Below, in pieces: positions 16,944 through 23,182 of a stretch of DNA of 24,102 nt (its first letter is position 1; each line of letters begins with the position of its first letter). Under the pieces are notes generated by a model. That model saw nothing but the letters and a program-made list of their open reading frames with translations, was not told the origin of the DNA and ran no database searches. The position numbers and the translations under genes were made by a program. Source of the stretch: Mogibacterium sp. (GTDB lineage Bacteria; Bacillota; Clostridia; Peptostreptococcales; Anaerovoracaceae); contig JAEUGJ010000024.1 of the NCBI GenBank assembly GCA_016775335.1, positions 56,508-80,609 on the forward strand, read 5' to 3'.

Positions 16944-17885
16944 ATGGATATTAATAAACTGAAGGCCTTTGTGGCCGTGTGCAACACCGGGAGTTATACC
17001 AAAGTTGCCAAATCTTTCGGCTATACCCATGCCGGAATTTCTTACATGATTAAAAGCTTGGAGGACGAGGTGGGCTTTTCCCTCCTGGAGAAAAAGGGCA
17101 CCAGCCGAATCCCTACCGCCAACGCCCGGAAAATTCTGCCGGATATTCTGAACGTTTTGGATTCCATGGAGCGGCTGGAGCACTCCATTGCATTGGGGCG
17201 CAGCAGCATGGCCGCGGGGCTGAACATCGCTGCCATCGAGTCGGCTTCCATTAAATGGATTCCGCTGACCATTTCCCGCTTCTCGGCGGAACACCCGGAC
17301 GTCCCGGTGAATGTTTTTACCGGAGACCCGTTCCAGATTAACGGATGGCTTCGGGACGACGATGCGGACGTGGGCCTGACGGTTCACTCCTGGACCGATC
17401 CGGATTACAATTGGACGCCGCTGATTCAGGATCGTTTCTACGGATTGCTTCCGAAAAGCGACCCGCATCAGCACTCCGTTTCGGTGCAAGATTTCGAGGA
17501 CAAATATATTTTCATCCCGAACCCATACGGAAATCGGGATATTACCAATCTGCTGGATAAGTACGATATTTCCTATCAGGTGCCGAACGACAACACCATC
17601 AGCATGATGTCGGTAAATACTAACGTGGCAGTGGGAAGAGGATATTCGATTTCCACCGGCCTGATGATTGACTCCAACCGAGTGGTGGCGGAAATCCCGG
17701 AACTGCAGCCGAAAATTCTGCCGATTGAGCCGGAGACCTACCGGGAAATCGGACTTTCGAGAAAGAAAAATGCGGGCCGGAGCCCGTTGGTGGATGATTT
17801 CGTTCGCTGCCTGAGACAGGTGATTCAGGAATACCCGATTGCGACGATCGAGTCGGAAGCTATAGATTCGGAAAAGGAAGAATAA
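16944..17885 (+). CDS. LysR-type transcriptional regulator, divergent to the dehydratase operon
   Basis: This DNA-binding regulator is the only plus-strand gene in the window. The protein has 313 residues. Residues 1-60 form the LysR winged helix (MDINKLKAFVAVCNTGSYTKVAKSFGYTH and on, including SLEDEVGFSLLEKKG). Residues about 90-300 form the periplasmic-binding-like effector domain. I start at the ATG at 16944, 7 bases after GGAG; a TTG two codons upstream is possible but less likely. Its divergent position next to hadI suggests it controls the operon and probably its own gene. A 2-oxo or 2-hydroxy acid of the pathway would be the natural effector, which is inference. Confidence 0.92.
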   Translation: MDINKLKAFVAVCNTGSYTKVAKSFGYTHAGISYMIKSLEDEVGFSLLEKKGTSRIPTANARKILPDILNVLDSMERLEHSIALGRSSMAAGLNIAAIESASIKWIPLTISRFSAEHPDVPVNVFTGDPFQINGWLRDDDADVGLTVHSWTDPDYNWTPLIQDRFYGLLPKSDPHQHSVSVQDFEDKYIFIPNPYGNRDITNLLDKYDISYQVPNDNTISMMSVNTNVAVGRGYSISTGLMIDSNRVVAEIPELQPKILPIEPETYREIGLSRKKNAGRSPLVDDFVRCLRQVIQEYPIATIESEAIDSEKEE

Positions 17886-17893
17886 AGTATATA

Positions 17894-17927
17894 AAAAGGA
17901 CTTCGCCGACTGCGGTGAAGTCCTTTT
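17894..17927 (+). terminator. Intrinsic terminator after the LysR gene
   Basis: A 15-bp stem, AAAAGGACTTCGCCG with CGGTGAAGTCCTTTT (one G-T wobble), closes a 4-base loop and ends in four T. It begins about 8 bases after the stop codon. The flanking A and T runs make it usable in both directions. Confidence 0.88.
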
Positions 17928-18038
17928 CAGGTTTCGATTTGATATAAGTCAAGGTCAAAAGCAACAAAAAGCGATGTTCTAATTATATTGTCTATTGTTT
18001 GCTCGCACAATCTCATATGTCTAGAATTATAAAGGCAG

Positions 18039-18076
18039 TTCACGCTTTTTGACTGAAAATGTGAATTCAGCGTGAA
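18039..18076 (+). repeat. 38-bp inverted-repeat element, copy 1 (TTCACGC-N24-GCGTGAA)
   Basis: The arms are TTCACGC and GCGTGAA with 24 bases between them. In this copy pairing extends to 9 bp (GTTCACGCT/AGCGTGAAC). It reads TTCACGCTTTTT at the left and TTCAGCGTGAA at the right, which defines the plus orientation of the element. Confidence 0.8.
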
Positions 18077-18133
18077 CGCAATTCGCTGCTTTTGCATAAT
18101 TCTAATTTTGGAGTGTCGGATTACCATTGACGA

Positions 18134-18171
18134 TTCACGCCAGAACGCTGATTTCCGCCAAAAAGCGTGAA
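18134..18171 (-). repeat. 38-bp inverted-repeat element, copy 2
   Basis: The same 7-bp arms and the same 24-base gap occur 95 bp after copy 1. Read on the minus strand it opens TTCACGCTTTTTGGCGGAAA, similar to copy 1, so it is inserted in the opposite direction. Its right arm side has TGGCGTGAA instead of CAGCGTGAA. Confidence 0.8.
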
Positions 18172-18238
18172 CCGTTCTTATCAGGTTGCCTTGCACACAG
18201 GAAATACCATGGCGAAACCGTGTATAACAAAATAAATA

Positions 18239-18276
18239 TTCACGCTGATTAACATAATTGGGGGAAAAAGCGTGAA
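18239..18276 (-). repeat. 38-bp inverted-repeat element, copy 3
   Basis: The third copy is 105 bp after copy 2 and again has exactly 24 bases between the arms, with 8-bp pairing. On the minus strand it opens TTCACGCTTTTT and ends ATCAGCGTGAA. The interior otherwise differs from copies 1 and 2. The 17928-18377 stretch holds no gene I can support. Confidence 0.8.
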
Positions 18277-18377
18277 GTCGCCCTGAAATTCTAGGCATAT
18301 TCCATTGTATCTACTCAACAAACTCTAATTGTCAAACAAACGCTTGTGGGAGATACGATTATAATCCCCAAGGAAAA

Positions 18378-18788
18378 CTATATGACAATGCCGTTGCAGT
18401 GATCCACTTCGTGCTGGATGATCTGTGCGGTCCAGCCGGTGAAGGCTCTTCGCTGCAGTTTCCAGTCCATGTCCCGAAATTCCACTTCGATTTCCTCGTA
18501 CCGGGTGGTTTTGCGGACGCCGGTGAGGGACAGGCATCCTTCTTCCGTCTCGAAGGATTTCTTTGCCGAGAGGATTTTCGGGTTGAACATGACCATATCC
18601 ATGATGCTCATGTTCACGATGATGATGTTCTTCCGGATGCCGATCATATTGGCCGCCATGCCCACGCACCCGTCGCGGTGCGCCCGCAGGGTATCCATCA
18701 AATCACGGCCGATTGACACGTCTTCTTTCGTCGCCGGCTCCGACTTCTGTCCCAGGAAAAAGGGATCTTTCATAATTTCTCGTACCAT
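18378..18788 (-). CDS. def: Peptide deformylase (short clostridial class)
   Basis: The enzyme removes the N-formyl group from new proteins using a bound metal ion. The protein has 136 residues from the ATG at 18788, which has AGGAGG 4 bases upstream. The frame continues further upstream, but that part overlaps the previous gene and has no ribosome site. Motif 2 is EEGCLS with Cys85, and motif 3 is QHEVDH with His126, Glu127 and His130. These supply the metal ligands and the catalytic Glu. Motif 1 reads GMAANM, so the usual Gln of GxGxAAxQ is Met48. The chain ends six residues after motif 3 (CNGIVI). I recall this short form as common in Clostridia, so it is not a truncation. It is the last gene of a four-gene run. 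Confidence 0.9.
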   Translation of the reverse strand: MVREIMKDPFFLGQKSEPATKEDVSIGRDLMDTLRAHRDGCVGMAANMIGIRKNIIIVNMSIMDMVMFNPKILSAKKSFETEEGCLSLTGVRKTTRYEEIEVEFRDMDWKLQRRAFTGWTAQIIQHEVDHCNGIVI

Positions 18789-18796
18789 CTGTCCTC

Positions 18797-19279
18797 CTAT
18801 ATTTCCACAATTTTCACTTCGCATCCGTTTTCGCGAAGGAGCATCACCAAATCGTCTCCCTGCAGCCACACTGTTGCGGTGTTCTCATTCGGGTGAATGC
18901 CGATGATGCTGTCTTTGAATTCCGCGTCCAGGTACATGGTAATCGGCACCCCTTCCACGTTCAACAGCCCCAAAGGCGTCACGGCTCCCGGCGTCAGGTC
19001 CATGTATTTTTTCAAATCTTCCGGCGAGGCAAAAGAAAGTGGCCGCAGCCCGTGGGCTTTCCGGAAATCTTTGAGGTTGACGCGCTTGTCTCCTTTTACC
19101 GTAATTAGGTAATAATTCTTTTTCTTGTCGTCACGGACGAAAAGGTTCTTGGCGTCCCCTTCCGGATAAGGAAGATTGATGGACTCCAATTCTTCCATGT
19201 TGTACACCGCCAGGTGCTCCGTGATTTCAAACGGGATGTTGTGATCTTTCAGATATTGATAGGTTTCTTGCTTGTTCAT
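18797..19279 (-). CDS. ProX/YbaK-type aminoacyl-tRNA deacylase
   Basis: The protein is probably a free-standing editing enzyme that hydrolyses mischarged tRNA, most often Ala- or Cys-tRNA(Pro) in this family. It has 160 residues. Family blocks seen are ITEHLAVY near residue 20, GDAKNLFVRDDKKKNYYLI at about 41-59 with the conserved Lys, LRPLSFA, LTPGAVTPLGL and the C-terminal VWLQGDDL. The ATG overlaps the stop codon of the upstream nuclease gene (ATGA), and the peptide deformylase starts 8 bp after its own stop. Both arrangements point to one transcript and coupled translation. Similar domains occur in PrdX, a regulator of proline fermentation, but this protein has only the deacylase domain. 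Exact tRNA specificity is unknown. Confidence 0.88.
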   Translation of the reverse strand: MNKQETYQYLKDHNIPFEITEHLAVYNMEELESINLPYPEGDAKNLFVRDDKKKNYYLITVKGDKRVNLKDFRKAHGLRPLSFASPEDLKKYMDLTPGAVTPLGLLNVEGVPITMYLDAEFKDSIIGIHPNENTATVWLQGDDLVMLLRENGCEVKIVEI

Positions 19280-20376
19280 CGTGAGCCTCCTTCTTCACGC
19301 TCCTGCTGCTGAAGGTAAAACATCGCCTTTTGAGTTTCAATCTCTGCTCTCAGTTCTTCTTTCGTCGGCAGGTATAATTTGTACTTGGAAGCAAATAGCT
19401 GTTCATTGCCGTGCATAACGGAATAGCGGGCGATATCGTCATCGGTATCGGAGCAAAGTACAATACCGATTGTTGGGTTATCTCCTTCGCTGCGCTTCAG
19501 TTCATCGTACATGCGGATATACATGTCCATCTGCCCTACATCCTGATGCGTGATCTTCTCTGTTTTCAGGTCGATGAGGACAAAACATTTCAGTATGTAA
19601 TTGTAAAACACGAGGTCGATGTAATAGTCTTGCTTCTCCGTATGGATATGCTGTTGCCTTGCCACAAAAGCATATCCCTTTCCCAGTTCCATCAAAAAAT
19701 TCTGCAGATTGGAGAGGATGCTTTTCTCCAGGTCGCTCTCAGTAAAATCTGTATTTTGAGCAAACCCTAAGAACTCTGCAACCACCGGATTCTTGATAAA
19801 CTCCAGCTTATCGTTCTGATACGGTGCGGTCAGTTCCTTCATTTCACTTTCTACGAGTTCTTTTTTCTGAGTCTCCAGCATGCGGTAGTAATACTGTGAA
19901 GAAATGTTCCGCTGCAGAGTGCGGACACTCCAAGTCTGTTCTGCGGCTTCCTTCTCATACCAGTCACGAGCAGATTTGTCTTTAACCTGCAATAATGCTG
20001 CATAGTGTGACCAAGACAACAGTCCAACAGATTTTCCAGACGGTGTCTGGAAAATATCAGGATAAGTCTTGTAAAAAGAATAAAAGCTATATAAATTTGA
20101 CTTTGTATAACCTTTTCCATATTCAGCCGATAGTTCTTTTGCCAGCTTTTTTATAATTTCAGCCCCATATTTTGCTCTATCCTCGCCCTGCAATTCTTCA
20201 CTTGCGATTCTATAACCAAGAAGCCAATTTCTCTGTATCAGCGTTGTATTGACCGCCCGGTACGCTGCTTTTTGTGAGGACTCGATAATTCCGCACATAT
20301 CTTTTAAGATGTCGTCGGTTTTAACAAAACTATCCACGAAATTATTTTGATTGATTTTATTCAGCTTGTTGTCCAT
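19276..20376 (-). CDS. YhcG/DUF1016-family PD-(D/E)XK nuclease
   Basis: This is a predicted DNA nuclease of the YhcG family, with an N-terminal DUF1016_N helical domain (about 25-170) and a C-terminal PD-(D/E)XK domain. The protein has 366 residues. The N-terminal part has the typical NWLLGYRI, KLAKELSAEYGKGYTKSNL and SWSHYAALL. The nuclease core shows Asp254 (YYIDLVFYN), then Asp269-Leu-Lys271 (LIDLKTEK) and Gln282, the expected catalytic arrangement. AAGGAG lies 7 bases before the ATG. It is 63 bp after the AAA ATPase gene and overlaps the next gene by 4 bp. YhcG proteins are often linked to mobile DNA or defence islands, and the true cellular role is not established. Base composition looks more AT-rich than in the dehydratase operon. 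Confidence 0.9.
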   Translation of the reverse strand: MDNKLNKINQNNFVDSFVKTDDILKDMCGIIESSQKAAYRAVNTTLIQRNWLLGYRIASEELQGEDRAKYGAEIIKKLAKELSAEYGKGYTKSNLYSFYSFYKTYPDIFQTPSGKSVGLLSWSHYAALLQVKDKSARDWYEKEAAEQTWSVRTLQRNISSQYYYRMLETQKKELVESEMKELTAPYQNDKLEFIKNPVVAEFLGFAQNTDFTESDLEKSILSNLQNFLMELGKGYAFVARQQHIHTEKQDYYIDLVFYNYILKCFVLIDLKTEKITHQDVGQMDMYIRMYDELKRSEGDNPTIGIVLCSDTDDDIARYSVMHGNEQLFASKYKLYLPTKEELRAEIETQKAMFYLQQQEREEGGSR

Positions 20377-20439
20377 ACCATCGCTCCTTGGAAGTTCTAA
20401 TTATTTCTTGAGTTTCTTTATTCGGATGTCATCCTCTTC

Positions 20440-21729
20440 TTATATAAGATTCTTATCCAAAAGGAAATCAATCACATTGATATTTAAAATGCCGTTATCA
20501 TCATACCAACGCTTTCCAATATCTTTCCGGATTACAATCTTAGGGAAAGAGTCTCCCGTAAGCGCAAATGGTCTGAGCTCGACCTCCGCTTTGTCATCTG
20601 TCGGCATCGCATACGCTGACTGAATATAGGTTCGCTTCCATCCTGAATTTACGAGGAAATCGATTTCTCTTGGAGTGCGGGTTGAATTCCCATTTTTATT
20701 GAGGGTCCTTGCATAGACAACGCCAACATCAACGGAAAACTGCCGGATATTCAACTCATTGTATATAATGTTTTCCATTATATGCGTCATTTCCTGCTGA
20801 CGGAAACCGATTCTTGCATTTCGAAGCCCAAGATCCTCGCAGTAATATTTATTTGGCGAGTCAAAATAGGATTTTCCTTTTACATCATATCGTTTACTTT
20901 CTGAAAAAAGAAACGCATCTTCCAAATGTCCGATATATGCCCGAATCGTGTTGGCAGACACACCACTCCCTTGTTTAGACTTCAGGGTGTTCGCTATTTT
21001 GGTCGGGTTGGTTAATGAGCCAACGGATGAGCAAAGCAAATCTAAAATCTGCTCCAGTACATCTTGCCTTTCAATTCTCTTACGTTCAACAATATCTTTA
21101 ATATACACTTCCGAGAAAAGCGACTTCAGATAATTCATCTTAGCCGTATCATTAGGGCGTGATAGAATAAGGGGCATCCCACCATAAAATGCATATTCAT
21201 CAAAAGCTTCATTTTTATCCCCGCCAACAGCAGAGTAATATTCCGCAAAGCTAAGTGGGTGTACTCTTATTTCATCACTTCGTCCTCTAAATTCAGTAAG
21301 AATATCACTGGAAAGCATTTTCGAATTGCTTCCGGTGACATAAACATCTAAATTCGGCAGACCTCTCAAATCGTTAAGAGCATCATAAAAAGTAATTTTC
21401 TTACCGTCCGGATTGTACGGATTCGCCACCTCATCAGACATTTGAATTTCATCGACGAAAAGATAATACTCGTCATTGCTCTTTTCTACTGTCTCCCTTA
21501 CATACGACGAAAGTTCAAGCGGATTACGATACTTAATATCCTTTGCAAGGTCGAGCTCCACCGTAATAATCTGCTCCTCTTTCACACCGTTTTCAATCAA
21601 GTAATCTCGGTATATATTTTTAAGAAGATAGGATTTCCCACATCTCCTGATTCCGGTAATTACTTTCACTAAGCCGTCAAAACGATACGAAATCAACTGC
21701 TCCAGGTACCCATCACGCTTAATTTCCAT
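20440..21729 (-). CDS. AAA-type ATPase with C-terminal DUF4143 domain
   Basis: This is a P-loop ATPase of the large AAA_14/DUF4143 family, common in anaerobes and of unclear function. From the ATG at 21729 it has 429 residues. Walker A is GIRRCGKS (26-33), Walker B is FVDEIQ with Asp93 and Glu94, and the family block YVTGSNSKMLSSDILTEFRG follows. The DUF4143 part near the C-terminus includes KYYCEDLGLRNARIGFR and ends with REIDFLV, a possible nuclease-like strand. I chose 21729 because GGAGTGG lies about 7 bases upstream. An in-frame ATG at 21813 lies in the predicted promoter and repeat region. It is AT-rich, suggesting acquisition from elsewhere. It begins a four-gene run with the YhcG nuclease. 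Confidence 0.9.
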   Translation of the reverse strand: MEIKRDGYLEQLISYRFDGLVKVITGIRRCGKSYLLKNIYRDYLIENGVKEEQIITVELDLAKDIKYRNPLELSSYVRETVEKSNDEYYLFVDEIQMSDEVANPYNPDGKKITFYDALNDLRGLPNLDVYVTGSNSKMLSSDILTEFRGRSDEIRVHPLSFAEYYSAVGGDKNEAFDEYAFYGGMPLILSRPNDTAKMNYLKSLFSEVYIKDIVERKRIERQDVLEQILDLLCSSVGSLTNPTKIANTLKSKQGSGVSANTIRAYIGHLEDAFLFSESKRYDVKGKSYFDSPNKYYCEDLGLRNARIGFRQQEMTHIMENIIYNELNIRQFSVDVGVVYARTLNKNGNSTRTPREIDFLVNSGWKRTYIQSAYAMPTDDKAEVELRPFALTGDSFPKIVIRKDIGKRWYDDNGILNINVIDFLLDKNLI

Positions 21730-21748
21730 AAAGCCCACTCCATTCCAT

Positions 21749-21772
21749 TGAAAATTACAGCCCATAAAGGCT
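21749..21772. repeat. Short direct repeat, copy 1 (leader of the AAA ATPase gene)
   Basis: These 24 bases are identical to copy 2, 73 bp away. They contain AGCC/GGCT arms around TTTATG that could form a small hairpin. The copy falls in the predicted 5' leader of the ATPase gene. Confidence 0.7.
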
Positions 21773-21784
21773 TTCTTAATCAAT

Positions 21785-21813
21785 ATTGTATAGGGTTTCT
21801 TGTAGCTTTTCAA
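21785..21813 (-). promoter_or_regulatory. Probable promoter of the AAA ATPase gene run
   Basis: On the minus strand TTGAAA (21813-21808) and TACAAT (21790-21785) are 17 bases apart. Transcription would start near 21778, leaving a leader of about 50 bases that includes direct repeat copy 1. Confidence 0.5.
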
Positions 21814-21821
21814 GCTTTCAC

Positions 21822-21858
21822 TGAAAATTACAGCCCATAAAGGCTATTTTGTTCAATG
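21822..21858. repeat. Short direct repeat, copy 2 (just after the cupin gene)
   Basis: This 37-base segment matches positions 22494-22530, inside the cupin coding start, with three differences by eye, and lies 672 bp from it. It begins 12 bases beyond the cupin stop codon. In the cupin frame it would read IEQNSLYGL and then stop, with no start codon, so it looks like a leftover of a second cupin copy. Confidence 0.7.
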
Positions 21859-21869
21859 AAATAGATTCA

Positions 21870-22538
21870 CTATTCCAACGTAAGAAGAAGTGCCATCTTA
21901 AATTTCTTCGTTGCTTTTACCGAATGCAGCCCGCCTTTCGCAAAGCGGAAATTCTCGCCGACTTGAATCGGATGTTCCTCGCCCTCGTAACCGATGACCC
22001 CCTCTCCATCCAGCGCGAATATGATTGCCTCCCCGGGAGCGGCATGTTCCGACAGCCCGGTTCCCTCGTCAAACGCCATGACAACGAACTTCATTTTATC
22101 GTTGTGCACCACATCCATATTTACAATTTTGCCTTCCGCATACGGCACAAGCTCTGCCAATCGAAAAACCTCTCCGGCTTTAATTAATTCGTTCATAGTG
22201 TCATCCTTTCTTACTGATACTTCGGTATAAACGGTTCCTTCTGACGTTCGCATGCCCATCGGCGTGTCCGTCAACGTCACGATGCAGTCCCCGGTTTCCA
22301 GTTTTCGGGTAAAACCATCATTTCCGTACATCTCCAGGCTTCCGGCTGCGACAACGATCATTTTGTAATAGGGGTAAATCTCGGCGCTGATGTCCGTGTT
22401 CTTCGCCAGCGAAAAAACGGTAATATAATTCTCACCGCCATGAATTTCTTTTGAAATTGTGCATCCGGGAATCGATGGATTTTCTTTCGCTATTGAAAAT
22501 TTCCGCCCATAAAGGCTTTTTTGTTCAATGGATTCCAT
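21870..22538 (-). CDS. Two-domain cupin protein
   Basis: The protein has two small beta-barrel cupin domains and no recognisable enzyme signature. From the ATG at 22538 it has 222 residues. AAGGA stands 5 bases before this ATG; an ATG at 22568 would add ten residues with a weaker site. The first cupin covers about 30-110 (GGENYITVFSLAK, then VVAAGSLEMYG and KLETGDCIV). The second covers about 140-222 (EHAAPGEAIIFALDGEG, then VGENFRFAKGGLHSVKA). The second has His in EHAAPGE and GGLHSV and could bind a metal. No neighbour indicates its role. The gene is framed by short direct repeats, one inside its first codons and one just after its stop. Confidence 0.85.
   Translation of the reverse strand: MESIEQKSLYGRKFSIAKENPSIPGCTISKEIHGGENYITVFSLAKNTDISAEIYPYYKMIVVAAGSLEMYGNDGFTRKLETGDCIVTLTDTPMGMRTSEGTVYTEVSVRKDDTMNELIKAGEVFRLAELVPYAEGKIVNMDVVHNDKMKFVVMAFDEGTGLSEHAAPGEAIIFALDGEGVIGYEGEEHPIQVGENFRFAKGGLHSVKATKKFKMALLLTLE
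22494..22530. repeat. Short direct repeat, copy 3 (inside the cupin start)
   Basis: This copy is translated and encodes roughly IEQKSLYGRKFS at the cupin N-terminus. It is the likely source of copies 1 and 2, because only this copy is part of an intact gene. Confidence 0.7.
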
Positions 22539-22621
22539 GGCTGTCCTTCTTTCAAATACTTCATCCAAGCCTTTGCTCTCAATTATGCTTCACTGCATTT
22601 CGCAATATGTATATTGTACCA

Positions 22622-22676
22622 CAGAAAAAAGTAAAAGCAGACCCACGACTTCGAACTTCGAAATCACGGGTCTGCT
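22622..22676 (-). terminator. Intrinsic terminator after the small membrane-anchored protein
   Basis: On the minus strand a 9-bp stem, AGCAGACCC with GGGTCTGCT, encloses an inner TTCG/CGAA stem. It is followed by TTTTACTTTTTT. It lies about 40 bases after the stop codon of the small protein gene. Confidence 0.8.
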
Positions 22677-22717
22677 TATCTGTCCGTGCTACTAACCTAT
22701 TTCATAGGCTAACTCAT

Positions 22718-23092
22718 TTACTCCAGCTCGGAATCATCCAGTCCTACGTATGTCGGCATTTTGCTTTCGCGCTTAAATACCACCAGGGACTTCTTCTCGA
22801 GGTTATAAATGATATCCTCATCGGAATGGTACATTATGTCTTTGGCATTACCATCCAACGTCAACACGTTTCCTTTTTCGGTATACTTGCCTTTCTGTAT
22901 GACCGAATCGTTCGGCTTATAGATGCAATAATTACCATCGCTTTCAATAGCTACGATAACATCAACATCATCCACAACGGCCTGATACGTACCCACCGGT
23001 GTATCTTTCGGAGATTCCGGTAACGTTAACAAAACAAAATTAAACGATACTGATGCAATCAACAGGATTACTAAAAGCCACTTTTTGTTCAT
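22718..23092 (-). CDS. Small membrane-anchored or secreted protein, function unknown
   Basis: I do not recognise this 124-residue protein. MNKK is followed by a hydrophobic stretch at about 5-24 (WLLVILLIASVSFNFVLLTL), a signal peptide or single membrane anchor. No lipobox cysteine is visible there. The rest, about 100 residues, is rich in alternating charged and beta-type residues (GTYQAVVDDVDVIVAIESDG, GKYTEKGNVLTLDG) and looks like a small beta-barrel such as those that detect ligands outside the cell. The gene has its own promoter and terminator and is therefore monocistronic. Its ribosome site is a run of seven G three bases before the ATG. Confidence 0.75.
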   Translation of the reverse strand: MNKKWLLVILLIASVSFNFVLLTLPESPKDTPVGTYQAVVDDVDVIVAIESDGNYCIYKPNDSVIQKGKYTEKGNVLTLDGNAKDIMYHSDEDIIYNLEKKSLVVFKRESKMPTYVGLDDSELE

Positions 23093-23095
23093 GCG

Positions 23096-23102
23096 CCCCC
23101 CC
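23096..23102 (-). promoter_or_regulatory. Ribosome binding site made of a G7 run
   Basis: On the minus strand AGGGGGGG is followed by CGC and the ATG at 23092. The run pairs with the CCUCC of 16S rRNA in several registers. A change in its length would alter spacing and therefore translation. Confidence 0.6.
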
Positions 23103-23133
23103 TAAGTGTTTTTCATTAACGCTAGTCTCAATC

Positions 23134-23162
23134 ATATTAGCTAATCGCATGTTGCATGTCAA
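23134..23162 (-). promoter_or_regulatory. Promoter of the small membrane-anchored protein
   Basis: On the minus strand a perfect TTGACA (23162-23157) and TAATAT (23139-23134) are 17 bases apart. The start point near 23127 gives a leader of about 35 bases. Confidence 0.7.
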
Positions 23163-23182
23163 TAGTCGTAGTATATCAACGC

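Noticed and set aside
18039..18276. CRISPR array
   Set aside because: Only the ends of the three units are conserved, the units differ in direction, the intervals are 57 and 67 bases, and no cas gene is near.
17927..18298. A 123-codon minus-strand open frame
   Set aside because: It runs through all three inverted-repeat elements, its AFW-type repeats come from those elements, and it has no convincing ribosome site or domain.
18789..18869. Upstream start for the peptide deformylase
   Set aside because: It would overlap the deacylase gene and lacks a ribosome site, while AGGAGG stands 4 bases before the ATG at 18788, and the 136-residue form fits its class.
22569..22636. Promoter for the cupin gene
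   Set aside because: TACAAT and CATAAT occur upstream, but no acceptable -35 lies 16-18 bases before either, so no promoter is claimed.
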